Notes under the pieces: model-generated
What the model saw: only the letters and a program-made list of their open reading frames with translations
Told to the model about the DNA's origin: nothing
Database searches by the model: none
NCBI RefSeq assembly: GCF_000763945.1
Contig: NZ_JQFJ01000001.1
Span: forward strand, 130,346 to 194,345
Length of the DNA: 64,000 bases
Direction of reading: 5' to 3'
Source of the DNA: Sphingopyxis sp. MWB1
Lineage (GTDB): Bacteria; Pseudomonadota; Alphaproteobacteria; Sphingomonadales; Sphingomonadaceae
Translations under genes and position numbers: made by a program
Shown: positions 1-8,312 of the stretch, one piece after another
How positions within the stretch are numbered: position 1 is the stretch's first letter
Layout: each line of letters starts with the position of its first letter

Positions 1-1412
1 ACATCCGCTATTTCGACCGGCCCGATGCCAAGCATCATGTCTGGGACTATGGCCTGTCAAGCGATGGCGAGCGGCTCTTCATCAGCGGTTCCGACATGGA
101 GGCGAAGGAGCATCGCATCTATGTCTATGACACGGCGACCGGCGCGCGCGAAACCTTCTATCAGCTTCGCGAGCCCAAGCATTTGCGCCCCGACTGGAAA
201 GTCGCCTGGGCGCCCGGCGATGACGGGCTGATCATCCTCACCGACCGCGATGGCTGGCTGCATCTTTATCATCAGCGGGCGGCAGGCGAAGTCCCGCGTG
301 CGATCACCAGCGGCCAATGGGAAATTGCCTCTTTCGACGTCGATAAAAAAGGGCGGCAGATTTATTTCACCGCCAATAAATCGCATCTCGCCGACCGCCA
401 GATTTACCGCGTGCCCGTTGCGGGTGGCGCGGTGGAACGGGTGAGCGCGCCCGCCGCAGGCACGCATGAGCCCGTCTATTCACCCGATTTTCGGCATATC
501 GCCGATTGGTATAGCAATGACGACATGCCGCCCGAGCTTTTCCTTGTCGATACGGGCAAGCCGGGGCAGGCCAAACAGCTCACCAAATCGCCCCAGCCCG
601 ATTTCTACAAACAGACGTGGGCGAATATCGGCTATGTCGAATTTCCGAGCCATGTCGATGGCACCAATCTGGTTGCGCGGCTCAGCCTTCCCGCCAATTA
701 TGATCCGGCGAAACGCTATCCGGTCATCGTCGGATCGGTCTATTCGGACGCGGTTCGCAACCAATGGGGCGGGCGCCGCGCGCATCCGACCTGGGGCCTC
801 GACCAATATTTTGTCGGGCAGGGCTATATTGTCCTGAACGTCAACATCCGCGGCTCATGGGGGCAGGGACGCGAGCATAATCAAAGCCAGTATCACAGCT
901 ATGGCGAAACCGACATCAACGACCTGGAAAGCGGCGTCCGTTTCCTGATCGACAAGGGCTATGCCGATCCGAAACGCATCGGCATCTGGGGGTCGAGCTA
1001 TGGCGGGCTGATGACGATCATGTCACTTTCCAAAAAGCCCGGCCTCTATGCTGCGGGCATTGCCGGGGCGCCCGCTACCAATGTCTGGCACGCCTATCCG
1101 GGGCAGATGTGGATCATGGGTCCGCCCGAAGGTGCCGACATGCCCGCGCGCTATGAAGCGCAATCGGCACTTTATCAGGCGCATGGCATCAAGGATCCGC
1201 TGATGATCATCCATGGCACGCGCGATCCGGTGGTGCTTTATTCGGATACGCTGGCGCTCGTCGATCATATGATCGAGCGCGAACAGATGTTCGAACTGGT
1301 CACCATCCCCGGCGGCAATCATGCCTGGGCCAGTGACACGCTGCCGCAGGCGCGCTTCGCCTTCAAGAAAATGGTCGATTACTTTAATCGCAATGTCAGG
1401 GATCGGAAATAA
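1..1412 (+). CDS. S9 family prolyl-oligopeptidase / DPP IV-like serine peptidase, 5'-truncated
   Basis: The frame is open from base 3, so the N-terminus lies outside the window; 469 residues are visible. The first part has the beta-strand-rich character of the DPP IV propeller, and the C-terminal half is an alpha/beta-hydrolase. The nucleophile motif is GSSYGG (Ser codon 996-998), the acid is Asp in HGTRDP (codon 1224-1226) and the base is His in GGNHAW (codon 1320-1322), so the triad is complete. Such enzymes release dipeptides or cleave short peptides, usually in the periplasm. The stop is one base before the start of the next gene, so the two are almost certainly co-transcribed. The family is clear; the substrate is not. 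Confidence 0.9.
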   Translation, partial: IRYFDRPDAKHHVWDYGLSSDGERLFISGSDMEAKEHRIYVYDTATGARETFYQLREPKHLRPDWKVAWAPGDDGLIILTDRDGWLHLYHQRAAGEVPRAITSGQWEIASFDVDKKGRQIYFTANKSHLADRQIYRVPVAGGAVERVSAPAAGTHEPVYSPDFRHIADWYSNDDMPPELFLVDTGKPGQAKQLTKSPQPDFYKQTWANIGYVEFPSHVDGTNLVARLSLPANYDPAKRYPVIVGSVYSDAVRNQWGGRRAHPTWGLDQYFVGQGYIVLNVNIRGSWGQGREHNQSQYHSYGETDINDLESGVRFLIDKGYADPKRIGIWGSSYGGLMTIMSLSKKPGLYAAGIAGAPATNVWHAYPGQMWIMGPPEGADMPARYEAQSALYQAHGIKDPLMIIHGTRDPVVLYSDTLALVDHMIEREQMFELVTIPGGNHAWASDTLPQARFAFKKMVDYFNRNVRDRK

Positions 1413-1413
1413 G

Positions 1414-3087
1414 ATGCTGCGTTCCTTGGCTTCTCTTGTGATGGGCGGTGCCGGTCTGCTCGCGGCGCAAGGCGCGGCGGCAGAGGAAGCGGTGCAACAG
1501 CTTGGCGCCGAATTTTGGGAATGGCGCGCCGCGACGCAGCCCGCGACCAGCGACGATATTCCCCGCATCCTGCGCCCCGATGGCTGGACGCCCGACTGGA
1601 CGCCCAAGGCTGTTGGGGCGCAGAAACAGCGACTTGCAGCCTTTGAGGCGCGGTGGAAAGCGCTCGCGGGGCGTCCTCGCAGCGTCAGCGAGTCGGTCGA
1701 TTACCGTCTTGTGGGCTCGGCGCTCGCCCGGGTGCGCTGGGAAATGGACCATGTCGCTGCGTGGCAGCGCCAGCCCCATTTCTATGTCGCCCAGACGCTC
1801 AACCCGATTTTCGAAGTGCTGCTCCCGCCGCCCCCCGTCGAAAGTGCGCGGATCGACGATGTCATCCGCCACCTCAACAATGCGCCCGCCATTCTCGCGG
1901 CAGGCCGCGCCAATCTCACCGACATGCGCGGTCCTTTCGTCAAGGCGGCGCTCCACCAGATTGGAGCGGTTCCTGTCAGCGTAAACGGCATGATCGAAGG
2001 GTTGAAACCCTATGCGAGCGCGCGGCAGCGGAAACTTCTGGCCGTCGCTGGAACCCGGGCTTTGGCGGCCTTCGCGGATTTTGAGACTCATCTCCAATCA
2101 CGTTCCGTGGCACTTTCGCAAACAACCGCGGTCGGGCGGGAGAGTTATATTTTCTTTCTGCGTAACGTCGCGCTTTATCCCTATTCGCCCGAGGAATTGC
2201 TGGTCATGGGCCGCCAGGAATGGGCGCGGTCGGTGCTGTTCGAGGAGCTGGAGCGGAACCGGAATGCCGGGGTTCCCGAACTGCCGATTGCTGCCTCGAT
2301 CGAGGATGTCATCGCTAAACTCGACGCCGACGAGCGCAAGGTGCGCCAGTTTCTGCGCGACAAGAAGCTGCTCACCATCCCCGACTGGGCTGGCCATTAT
2401 AAAGCCCAGCCTTTTCCCGCCTATCTGGCGCCGATCGGCTGGCTGGGGCGGACGTTCGACCTCACCGACCGCGCGCGCGTCGGGCAGGATGCGACCGTTT
2501 ATCTTCCCGAACCCTCGCCCTCGCTCGGCTATTTCAACCTGTCGATCACGCGCGACCCGCGTCCAATCATCGTCCATGAAGGGGTGCCGGGCCATTATTT
2601 CCAGCTTGCGCTGGGGTGGAAGCACCCCAATCCCCTGCGCCGCCATTATTATGACAGCGGCGCCAATGAAGGCACCGGCTTCTATGCCGAGGAAATGATG
2701 CTGCAGGCCGGGCTGTGGGCCGACGACCCCAAATCGCGCGAGATCATCTATAATTTCGCGCGCGCGCGCGCCTTGCGGGTCGAGGTCGATGTAAAGCTCG
2801 CCCTTGGCGAATTCAGCATCGACGAAGCCGCCGATTATCTCGAGGCCATGGTGCCGATGGACCGCGCGACCGCCGAAGAGGAAGCCGTCTTCTTCGCCGC
2901 CGCCCCGGGACAGGCGATCAGTTATCAGATCGGCAAGATGCAGACGGCGGAATTTCTGGCCGAAGCGCGCGTGCGCGAAGGCGCGAAATTCAACCTGCAG
3001 CGCTTCCACGATTATCTCTGGCAAAATGGCAATGTGCCCATTGCGCTCCAGAAGGAAGAATATCTCGCCACGGTTGCGGGCCAGTAG
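1414..3087 (+). CDS. DUF885 family secreted protein (putative metallopeptidase), first of two paralogues
   Basis: A 557-residue protein that starts with a signal peptide (MLRSLASLVMGGAGLLAAQGAAA), so it is probably periplasmic. I chose ATG 1414, one base after the S9 peptidase stop. The HExxxGH motif (HEGVPGH, codons near 2576-2596) and the downstream acidic stretch EGTGFYAEEMML are the hallmark of DUF885, a family suspected to be zinc-dependent peptidases on structural similarity. The activity is unproven. Its position between an S9 peptidase and a DUF3830 gene supports a role in breaking down peptides or related amides. A second DUF885 gene lies at 6481-8268 but differs strongly outside the motif. 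Confidence 0.88.
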   Translation: MLRSLASLVMGGAGLLAAQGAAAEEAVQQLGAEFWEWRAATQPATSDDIPRILRPDGWTPDWTPKAVGAQKQRLAAFEARWKALAGRPRSVSESVDYRLVGSALARVRWEMDHVAAWQRQPHFYVAQTLNPIFEVLLPPPPVESARIDDVIRHLNNAPAILAAGRANLTDMRGPFVKAALHQIGAVPVSVNGMIEGLKPYASARQRKLLAVAGTRALAAFADFETHLQSRSVALSQTTAVGRESYIFFLRNVALYPYSPEELLVMGRQEWARSVLFEELERNRNAGVPELPIAASIEDVIAKLDADERKVRQFLRDKKLLTIPDWAGHYKAQPFPAYLAPIGWLGRTFDLTDRARVGQDATVYLPEPSPSLGYFNLSITRDPRPIIVHEGVPGHYFQLALGWKHPNPLRRHYYDSGANEGTGFYAEEMMLQAGLWADDPKSREIIYNFARARALRVEVDVKLALGEFSIDEAADYLEAMVPMDRATAEEEAVFFAAAPGQAISYQIGKMQTAEFLAEARVREGAKFNLQRFHDYLWQNGNVPIALQKEEYLATVAGQ

Positions 3088-3102
3088 GGAAGAGGGAAGA
3101 AG

Positions 3103-3582
3103 ATGCGACTTATTCGACTGATCGAGCCGCAATCGGGGCTTTCGGCCCGGTGCCAGCTTCTCGAAGACAAGGCGCCCGCCTCGTCGGCTTTCCTCTGGGA
3201 CCTTGCAACCCGCAAGGCCTCGTTCGAGGCGATGCACGCCATCTGGACCGGGCCCGAAATCTCGGTTCCCATGCCGGCCTCGACTTTGCCGCAAGGCATG
3301 GCGACCCCCGCCATCCCCGCGGAAAATGCGACGGCTTATCCCGATGTGGGCGATATCGTTCTCGCCTATCTTGCGGCGGGCAGCACCAAGGGACTGCCGC
3401 CGGGCGAATTTTACGACATCGGCCTTTTCTATGGGCCGGGCGGGCGCCTCCTGATGCCTTTCGGCTGGCTTCAGGCCAATGTCGCGGCGCGCATCCTTGA
3501 TGAGGATCTGGAGAAGGCGCAGGCCGATTGCCGGACCATTCGCCGCAACGGCGCCTGCACCCTGTCGCTTGAAACGGCATAG
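3103..3582 (+). CDS. DUF3830 family protein (cyclophilin-like fold)
   Basis: A 159-residue protein without signal peptide, preceded by the purine-rich stretch GGGAAGAGGGAAGAAG directly before ATG 3103. The pattern (early hydrophobic strand, the 'W' and 'G/E' segment near residue 46, 'AYPDVGDIVLAY', then 'FYDIGLFYGPGGRLLMPFGW') fits DUF3830, which adopts a cyclophilin-like barrel without known prolyl-isomerase activity. DUF3830 genes are often found next to amidohydrolase and peptide or amino-acid catabolism genes, as here. Function is unknown; a small-molecule hydrolase or binding role is an inference. Confidence 0.7.
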   Translation: MRLIRLIEPQSGLSARCQLLEDKAPASSAFLWDLATRKASFEAMHAIWTGPEISVPMPASTLPQGMATPAIPAENATAYPDVGDIVLAYLAAGSTKGLPPGEFYDIGLFYGPGGRLLMPFGWLQANVAARILDEDLEKAQADCRTIRRNGACTLSLETA

Positions 3583-3593
3583 GGGCGGGCGGC

Positions 3594-4493
3594 GTGAGCT
3601 ATGACCAACTGATGGCGCTGCTGGGTGACTGGCTGCTTCCCGGCTCGCTCGTCGCGATTATGGCTTCGATGGGCCTGTCGCTGACCCCCGATGATTTCCG
3701 CCAGGTGTTCCGCAACAAGAGGGCGTTGATTTTCGGCGTCTGCTCGATGCTTGTCGTGCCGCCGCTGATCGGCATTTCTCTTGCTCTCACCGTGGCACCG
3801 ACGGCGGCGCTGGCGGTCGGCTTCGTGCTGCTCGCCACGACACCGGGCGGCATGCTCTCCAACCTGTTTACCGACATGGCGAAGGGCGATCTTGCGCTTT
3901 CCATGTCGCTGACCTTGCTGGTCAGTATGCTCTATATCTTTCTCGTCCCCTTTTACGCCCATTTCGCGTTGCTGCATTTCATGGGGCTGGAAACCGAAGT
4001 GCGCGTGCCGCTGGGCGCCTTTTTCTGGAATATTTTCTCGATCACGCTGCTGCCCGCCACCATCGGCTTCCTGATCCGTATGGCGCGGCCGCGTCTTGCC
4101 ATCGCTGCCAAACGTCATCTGAAGCGGCTTGCGACCATCGTGCTGTTCAGCTCCTTTGGCGTGATCCTCTTTGACCAGCTACCTGTGCTTCGCGAAAATC
4201 TGGGAGCGCTGCTCTGGATCACCGTCGCGCTCAATCTGATCATGGTGGTGGTCGTCACCTCGATCGCCCGCTTTGCCGGTTTTTCGAAGCGCGAGAATAT
4301 AGCCATCGGGGTCGAACATCTGATGCGGCAAGAAGGGACGGCCATCTTCATCGCCGTTTCCATCGTCGGCAATAATGAAATGTCGCTGCCGATGATCATG
4401 AACACGCCGATAGCGCTTTGTTTTGTCATCGCTTTTGTTGCCTGGGCCCGGCCGAGATCGGCGCGGGGGGATCCGGTGGGTGCGCGCATCTGA
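3594..4493 (+). CDS. Bile acid:sodium symporter (BASS) family transporter
   Basis: A 299-residue polytopic inner-membrane protein with about nine to ten hydrophobic segments. The stretch 'LLATTPGGMLSNLFTDMAKGDLALS' matches the conserved BASS region where the sodium-coupled substrate site is formed. The start is GTG 3594, eleven bases after the DUF3830 gene, which indicates one transcription unit. BASS carriers move organic anions such as bile acids, pantoate or 2-oxoacids with sodium. In this cluster it may import the acid or peptide-derived compound that the neighbouring enzymes handle, but the substrate cannot be read from sequence. Confidence 0.85.
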   Translation: MSYDQLMALLGDWLLPGSLVAIMASMGLSLTPDDFRQVFRNKRALIFGVCSMLVVPPLIGISLALTVAPTAALAVGFVLLATTPGGMLSNLFTDMAKGDLALSMSLTLLVSMLYIFLVPFYAHFALLHFMGLETEVRVPLGAFFWNIFSITLLPATIGFLIRMARPRLAIAAKRHLKRLATIVLFSSFGVILFDQLPVLRENLGALLWITVALNLIMVVVVTSIARFAGFSKRENIAIGVEHLMRQEGTAIFIAVSIVGNNEMSLPMIMNTPIALCFVIAFVAWARPRSARGDPVGARI

Positions 4494-4533
4494 CCCCGTA
4501 AAATTGATATAAATCCGGAAAAATACCGGAAAA

Positions 4534-5925
4534 TTGCAGGAAGTTCGATCATATGATGTTGTCCCGAGCAACGGGCTTCACCGGGATGATGCGCGGCGCC
4601 TTTTCGTCGGCACGGGTGCGGTGATGTTGCATTCCTCTTTTGCCGCCGCCGAGGCGCGGCCCGCGATTACCCCGCCGCTGTGGACCGAAACCGCCGCGCC
4701 AGCACCGCGCCTTGCCTCGCTGAAAGGCGATGTCGAAACCGATATATTGGTGATCGGCGGCGGCATTGCGGGGCTGACCACGGCGCTGCATCTGGCCGAG
4801 GCGGGGGCCGATGTGCTGCTGCTCGAACGCGGTCAGCCCGGCGACGGAGCGACCGGGCAGAGCGGCGGCCTCGTCGCGCCCGATTATATCCGCCATTCGC
4901 CGGAAACGATCCGCAGCGTGCTGGGCGGCGAAGCGGGCGAACGGATGACGCGGATGATCGGTCGGTCGGCGCGCCAGACCTTTGACCTGATCGAGCGCCA
5001 CGCCATCGAATGCGAGGCGCGGCAGGACGGATTTTACACCCCGGCGCATACGGGCGCCCTGGTGGAAGCGCAGCGCGGTATCGCCAATCAATGGCGCGCG
5101 CGCGGTTACAAGGTCGGCTTTGTCGAAGGCGCCGATGCGCGCCGTCGCTTTGGTTCCGACCGATATTGCGGCGCGCTTCATTTCGAGGAGGGCGGCAGCC
5201 TCAATCCGCTCGGCTATGCGCGCGGCCTTGCGCGCGCGGCGGCGGAAAAGGGTGCGCGCATCTGTGTCGAAACCCCGGTCGATGCCCTGACGCGAACGGG
5301 CGGGCGCTGGGTCGCGCGCACCGCGCGCGGCAGTGTCACCGCACGGCGACTGGTGCTGGCGGCCAATGGCGGCAATGCCGCGCTTCACCCGGCACTGCGC
5401 CGGACCGCCCTGCCGCTTAATGTGTTCCAGTTCGCCAGCGCGCCGCTACCCGAAGCGGTGCGGCGCGAGATATTGCCGCGCGGCGGCGGCTTTACCGACA
5501 AACGCCCCTATCTTTTTACCGCGCGGATCGACCCCGCGGGTCATATGGTGTCGGCCTTTCCCATGTCCTTTCTCGTGCGCGGGGCAGCGCGCTGTCACCG
5601 CGAGGCGAAACGGCGGCTCGCGCAGCATTTTGCCAGCTTGAACCAAGCCGAGATTAATTATCTGTGGCACGGCGTCGCCTGGGTAAACACCTCTTTTCTG
5701 CCCGAAATTTACGATCTGGGAGAGGATGCGCTGGCGATACAGGCGTGCAATGGAAGGGGTATCGCCACCAACACCGCCATCGGCATCGAAGTCGCGGCGG
5801 CGCTGGCCAGCGGTGACGACAAACTATTGTCGGTTCGTCCGCGCGCGCCCGTTCCCATTCGCTTTCATGCGGGCGCGACGCTGCTGCCCCAATGGTTGAT
5901 GACGCTTGCCTATCTGTCGAACTGA
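4534..5925 (+). CDS. FAD-dependent oxidoreductase of the DAO (D-amino acid oxidase / amine oxidase) family
   Basis: The dinucleotide-binding motif GGGIAGLTTALHLAEAGADV, followed by an acidic residue in LLLE, lies near residues 72-97, and the rest fits DadA/PuuB-type enzymes (GATGQSGGLVAP flavin-covalent region, C-terminal 'CNGRGIATNTAIG'). These oxidise the C-N bond of amines or amino acids. The start is uncertain: TTG 4534 is the first candidate after an in-frame stop at 4510; GTG 4621 or ATG 4624 would give a shorter protein. With the TTG start the N-terminus reads RRLFVGTGAVMLHSSFAAAEA, which resembles a Tat export signal. It probably belongs to the upstream operon and is convergent with a MarR gene 7 bases away. 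Confidence 0.82.
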   Translation: MQEVRSYDVVPSNGLHRDDARRLFVGTGAVMLHSSFAAAEARPAITPPLWTETAAPAPRLASLKGDVETDILVIGGGIAGLTTALHLAEAGADVLLLERGQPGDGATGQSGGLVAPDYIRHSPETIRSVLGGEAGERMTRMIGRSARQTFDLIERHAIECEARQDGFYTPAHTGALVEAQRGIANQWRARGYKVGFVEGADARRRFGSDRYCGALHFEEGGSLNPLGYARGLARAAAEKGARICVETPVDALTRTGGRWVARTARGSVTARRLVLAANGGNAALHPALRRTALPLNVFQFASAPLPEAVRREILPRGGGFTDKRPYLFTARIDPAGHMVSAFPMSFLVRGAARCHREAKRRLAQHFASLNQAEINYLWHGVAWVNTSFLPEIYDLGEDALAIQACNGRGIATNTAIGIEVAAALASGDDKLLSVRPRAPVPIRFHAGATLLPQWLMTLAYLSN

Positions 5926-5932
5926 AAGGCGG

Positions 5933-6403
5933 TCAGGGCACCAGCGGATCGAGATTGTCATAGAGGCGGTGGAGCAGGGCAATCGCCTGTTCAAAATCGC
6001 CTTCCGAAAAATCGGCGACAAGATGGTCGTAGACCGGCGCGGCGGCCGTGCGCGCTTCGGCCAGCTTGGCCCGGCCCGCCGGGGCGAGCGTGACGAGCGT
6101 GACGCGCGTGTCCGCCCCGCTTTTCGCAACCTCGACCAACCCCGCAGCGGTCATGCGCTGAATGATGCGGGTCATCGTCGACAGATTGATCACCGCGGCA
6201 TCGGCAATGTCGCGCGCGCCACGCGGCGATTTTTCGCCGAGGATCATCAGCACGCGCCAGGACGGAATATCCAGCCCGATGGCGCGCAGCCGCGCGTCGA
6301 TGATGATGTTATAGCGGCTGACGAGCCGGTTGAGCAGGTAAAAGGGATAGCGTTCGACGCGAAAGGCGTCCGATCCCGGATTTCCAGACTGAATGGCGTC
6401 CAT
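5933..6403 (-). CDS. MarR family transcriptional regulator (first)
   Basis: A 156-residue winged-helix regulator. The segment 'RVLMILGEKSPRGARDIADAAVINLSTMTRIIQRMTAAGLVEV' is the MarR DNA-binding domain (recognition helix around STMTRIIQRM), followed by the wing 'DTRVTLVTLAPAGRAKLAEA' and C-terminal dimerisation helices. I chose ATG at 6403 because the upstream in-frame ATG at 6454 adds a basic, atypical extension. It is divergent from the second DUF885 gene across 77 bases and convergent with the oxidase gene, so it most likely controls one or both neighbouring units in response to a small ligand. Confidence 0.88.
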   Translation of the reverse strand: MDAIQSGNPGSDAFRVERYPFYLLNRLVSRYNIIIDARLRAIGLDIPSWRVLMILGEKSPRGARDIADAAVINLSTMTRIIQRMTAAGLVEVAKSGADTRVTLVTLAPAGRAKLAEARTAAAPVYDHLVADFSEGDFEQAIALLHRLYDNLDPLVP

Positions 6404-6480
6404 GAACGCCGCTTTAGACCATGCGGCGCGCGTTGCAATGCACGCCGTATCCACAGGGTCCTTGCCGGGGGGAGTTGATC

Positions 6481-8268
6481 ATGCCGCATACAGGAGCTTA
6501 TCTATCGCGCTGCCTTTGCCTCGCGGCGATCACCGCGCTGGCTCTGCCCGGCGCGCTGCCGATCACGGCGGCAATGGCCGCCCCGGCAAGCGCCGTGGAG
6601 CCTCTAAGCCCGGCAGACGGGCTGGCGGCGATCATCGCCGATTATGAGCGTTTTTCCGCTGACTATCCGATGGAAGCGGGCCGCTCCGACCCCGCCTTTG
6701 CGCGCGACCGCTGGCCCGATGAAAGCCCGCCCGCCATGGCAAGGCGCCGCGCCGCGCTGGACGCATTTGCCGCGCGGCTCGATGCGCTTGATCCTGCGGG
6801 CCTGACGGCGGAGGCGCGGATCAACCGCGATTATCTGCGCGCGCTGATCGGGTGGCGGATCGAGGGGATCGACCTTGACGAGCGCCGCTTTGCCTTTGTC
6901 GCGCATGAAGGTTTTTACAACACACCCTATGCCGTGGCGCGGAGCCTGAGGATCGAGAGCGCGAGCGAGGCGCGCGCCTGGGTCGAGCGCATGGGCGGCA
7001 TCACGGCCTATTTCGCGCAGCAGCGCGCCAATCTGGAACGCGGCATCGCCACCGGCTGGACGCACCCCGATGTCGTGATCGACGTCGCCGTCGCGGTGCT
7101 CGACAAGCAGATCGCCCGCGCCCCCGCGGACGATCCGATGGTCGAACCGCTCGCCCCCTATCCCGCAGAGGCCGCCCGGGCCGCCGCGCTGATCGAGCGC
7201 GAGATCCGGCCCGTGCAGCGCGCCCTGCGCGCCTATATCGACGGGTCTTATCGCGCCCATGCGCGCGACGCGCTGGGCATAGCGGCGGTTCCCGGCGGAC
7301 GCGCCTATTATGATTTTCTGCTGCGCTATTACACCACCACCGACTTGTCGGCGGAGGAAATCCACCGCATGGGCCTGTCCGAAGTTGCGCGCATCCGCGC
7401 CGAGATGGACAAGGTGATCGCCTCCACCGGATTTGACGGCAGTTTTGCCGACTGGCTCCATTTTCTGCGGAGCGATCCGCGCTTTTACGCGACAAGCCGC
7501 GAAGGACTGATCGAAAAATATGCCGCCGCGACAAAGCGCATCGACGGTGTGTTGCCCCGCTATTTTTCGGTGCTGCCGCGCCAGCCCTTCACCATCATTC
7601 CCGTCCCGCGCGAGCTGGAGGAAGGCTATACGACGGCACGCGGCGGCGGGGGCGGCGATTTCGCCAAGGGCTTTGCCGGAACCTTCGTCGTCAACACCTC
7701 GCATCTCGACCAGCGGCCGCTGTATGAAGTGCCCGCGCTCAGCCTGCATGAAGCCGCGCCGGGGCATCATACCCATGCGGCGCTCAATCGCGAGAATGGG
7801 CAGCTTCCCTCCTTCCGCCGCGCAGGCGACCTGCTCGCCTTTCGCGAAGGCTGGGCGCTTTATGCCGAACGGCTGGGGCATGAAATGGGCGTGTACCGCG
7901 ATGCCTTTGAAAAATTCGGCAGTCTTTCGACCGAAATGTGGCGCGCCTGCCGCATGGTGGTCGATACCGGTATTCATGTCATGGGGTGGAGCTATGACCG
8001 GGCGCGGCGCTGTTTTTCCGACAATACGGCGCTTGCCGACGTCAATATCGACACCGAACTCGCCCGCTATATCGGCGCGCCGGGCGGGGCGGTCGCCTAT
8101 AAGGTCGGCGAGCTCAAAATCGTCGAAATGCGCCGGCGGGCCGAAGCCGCGCTGGGCGATGGCTTTGACATCCGCGCCTTTCACGACCTGATATTGGCGC
8201 AGGGCCAATTGCCGATGACCTTGCTGGAACAGAAAATCGACCGCTGGATCGCCGCCGGCGGACGATAG
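6481..8268 (+). CDS. DUF885 family secreted protein (putative metallopeptidase), second paralogue
   Basis: A 595-residue protein with an N-terminal signal sequence (hydrophobic residues about 8-32, ending AAMAAPASA), so it is exported. ATG 6481 is preceded by GGGGGGAG, a good ribosome site; an upstream ATG at 6421 lacks one. The family motif HExxxGH is present as HEAAPGH, with 'FREGWALYAERLGHEMG' downstream carrying the further acidic ligand candidates. The C-terminal 'PGGAVAYKVGELKIVEMRRRAE' is also typical. It is about 40 residues longer than the first paralogue. The divergent MarR gene suggests regulation. Peptidase activity is inferred from the family only. Confidence 0.9.
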   Translation: MPHTGAYLSRCLCLAAITALALPGALPITAAMAAPASAVEPLSPADGLAAIIADYERFSADYPMEAGRSDPAFARDRWPDESPPAMARRRAALDAFAARLDALDPAGLTAEARINRDYLRALIGWRIEGIDLDERRFAFVAHEGFYNTPYAVARSLRIESASEARAWVERMGGITAYFAQQRANLERGIATGWTHPDVVIDVAVAVLDKQIARAPADDPMVEPLAPYPAEAARAAALIEREIRPVQRALRAYIDGSYRAHARDALGIAAVPGGRAYYDFLLRYYTTTDLSAEEIHRMGLSEVARIRAEMDKVIASTGFDGSFADWLHFLRSDPRFYATSREGLIEKYAAATKRIDGVLPRYFSVLPRQPFTIIPVPRELEEGYTTARGGGGGDFAKGFAGTFVVNTSHLDQRPLYEVPALSLHEAAPGHHTHAALNRENGQLPSFRRAGDLLAFREGWALYAERLGHEMGVYRDAFEKFGSLSTEMWRACRMVVDTGIHVMGWSYDRARRCFSDNTALADVNIDTELARYIGAPGGAVAYKVGELKIVEMRRRAEAALGDGFDIRAFHDLILAQGQLPMTLLEQKIDRWIAAGGR

Positions 8269-8312
8269 GGGCGACATCGAGCCACCCTGCGGCCGGACCC
8301 ACCTACGAGGGA

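Noticed and set aside
6604..8277. A 557-codon minus-strand open frame over the second DUF885 gene
   Set aside because: Antisense shadow; the plus strand has signal peptide and HExxxGH.
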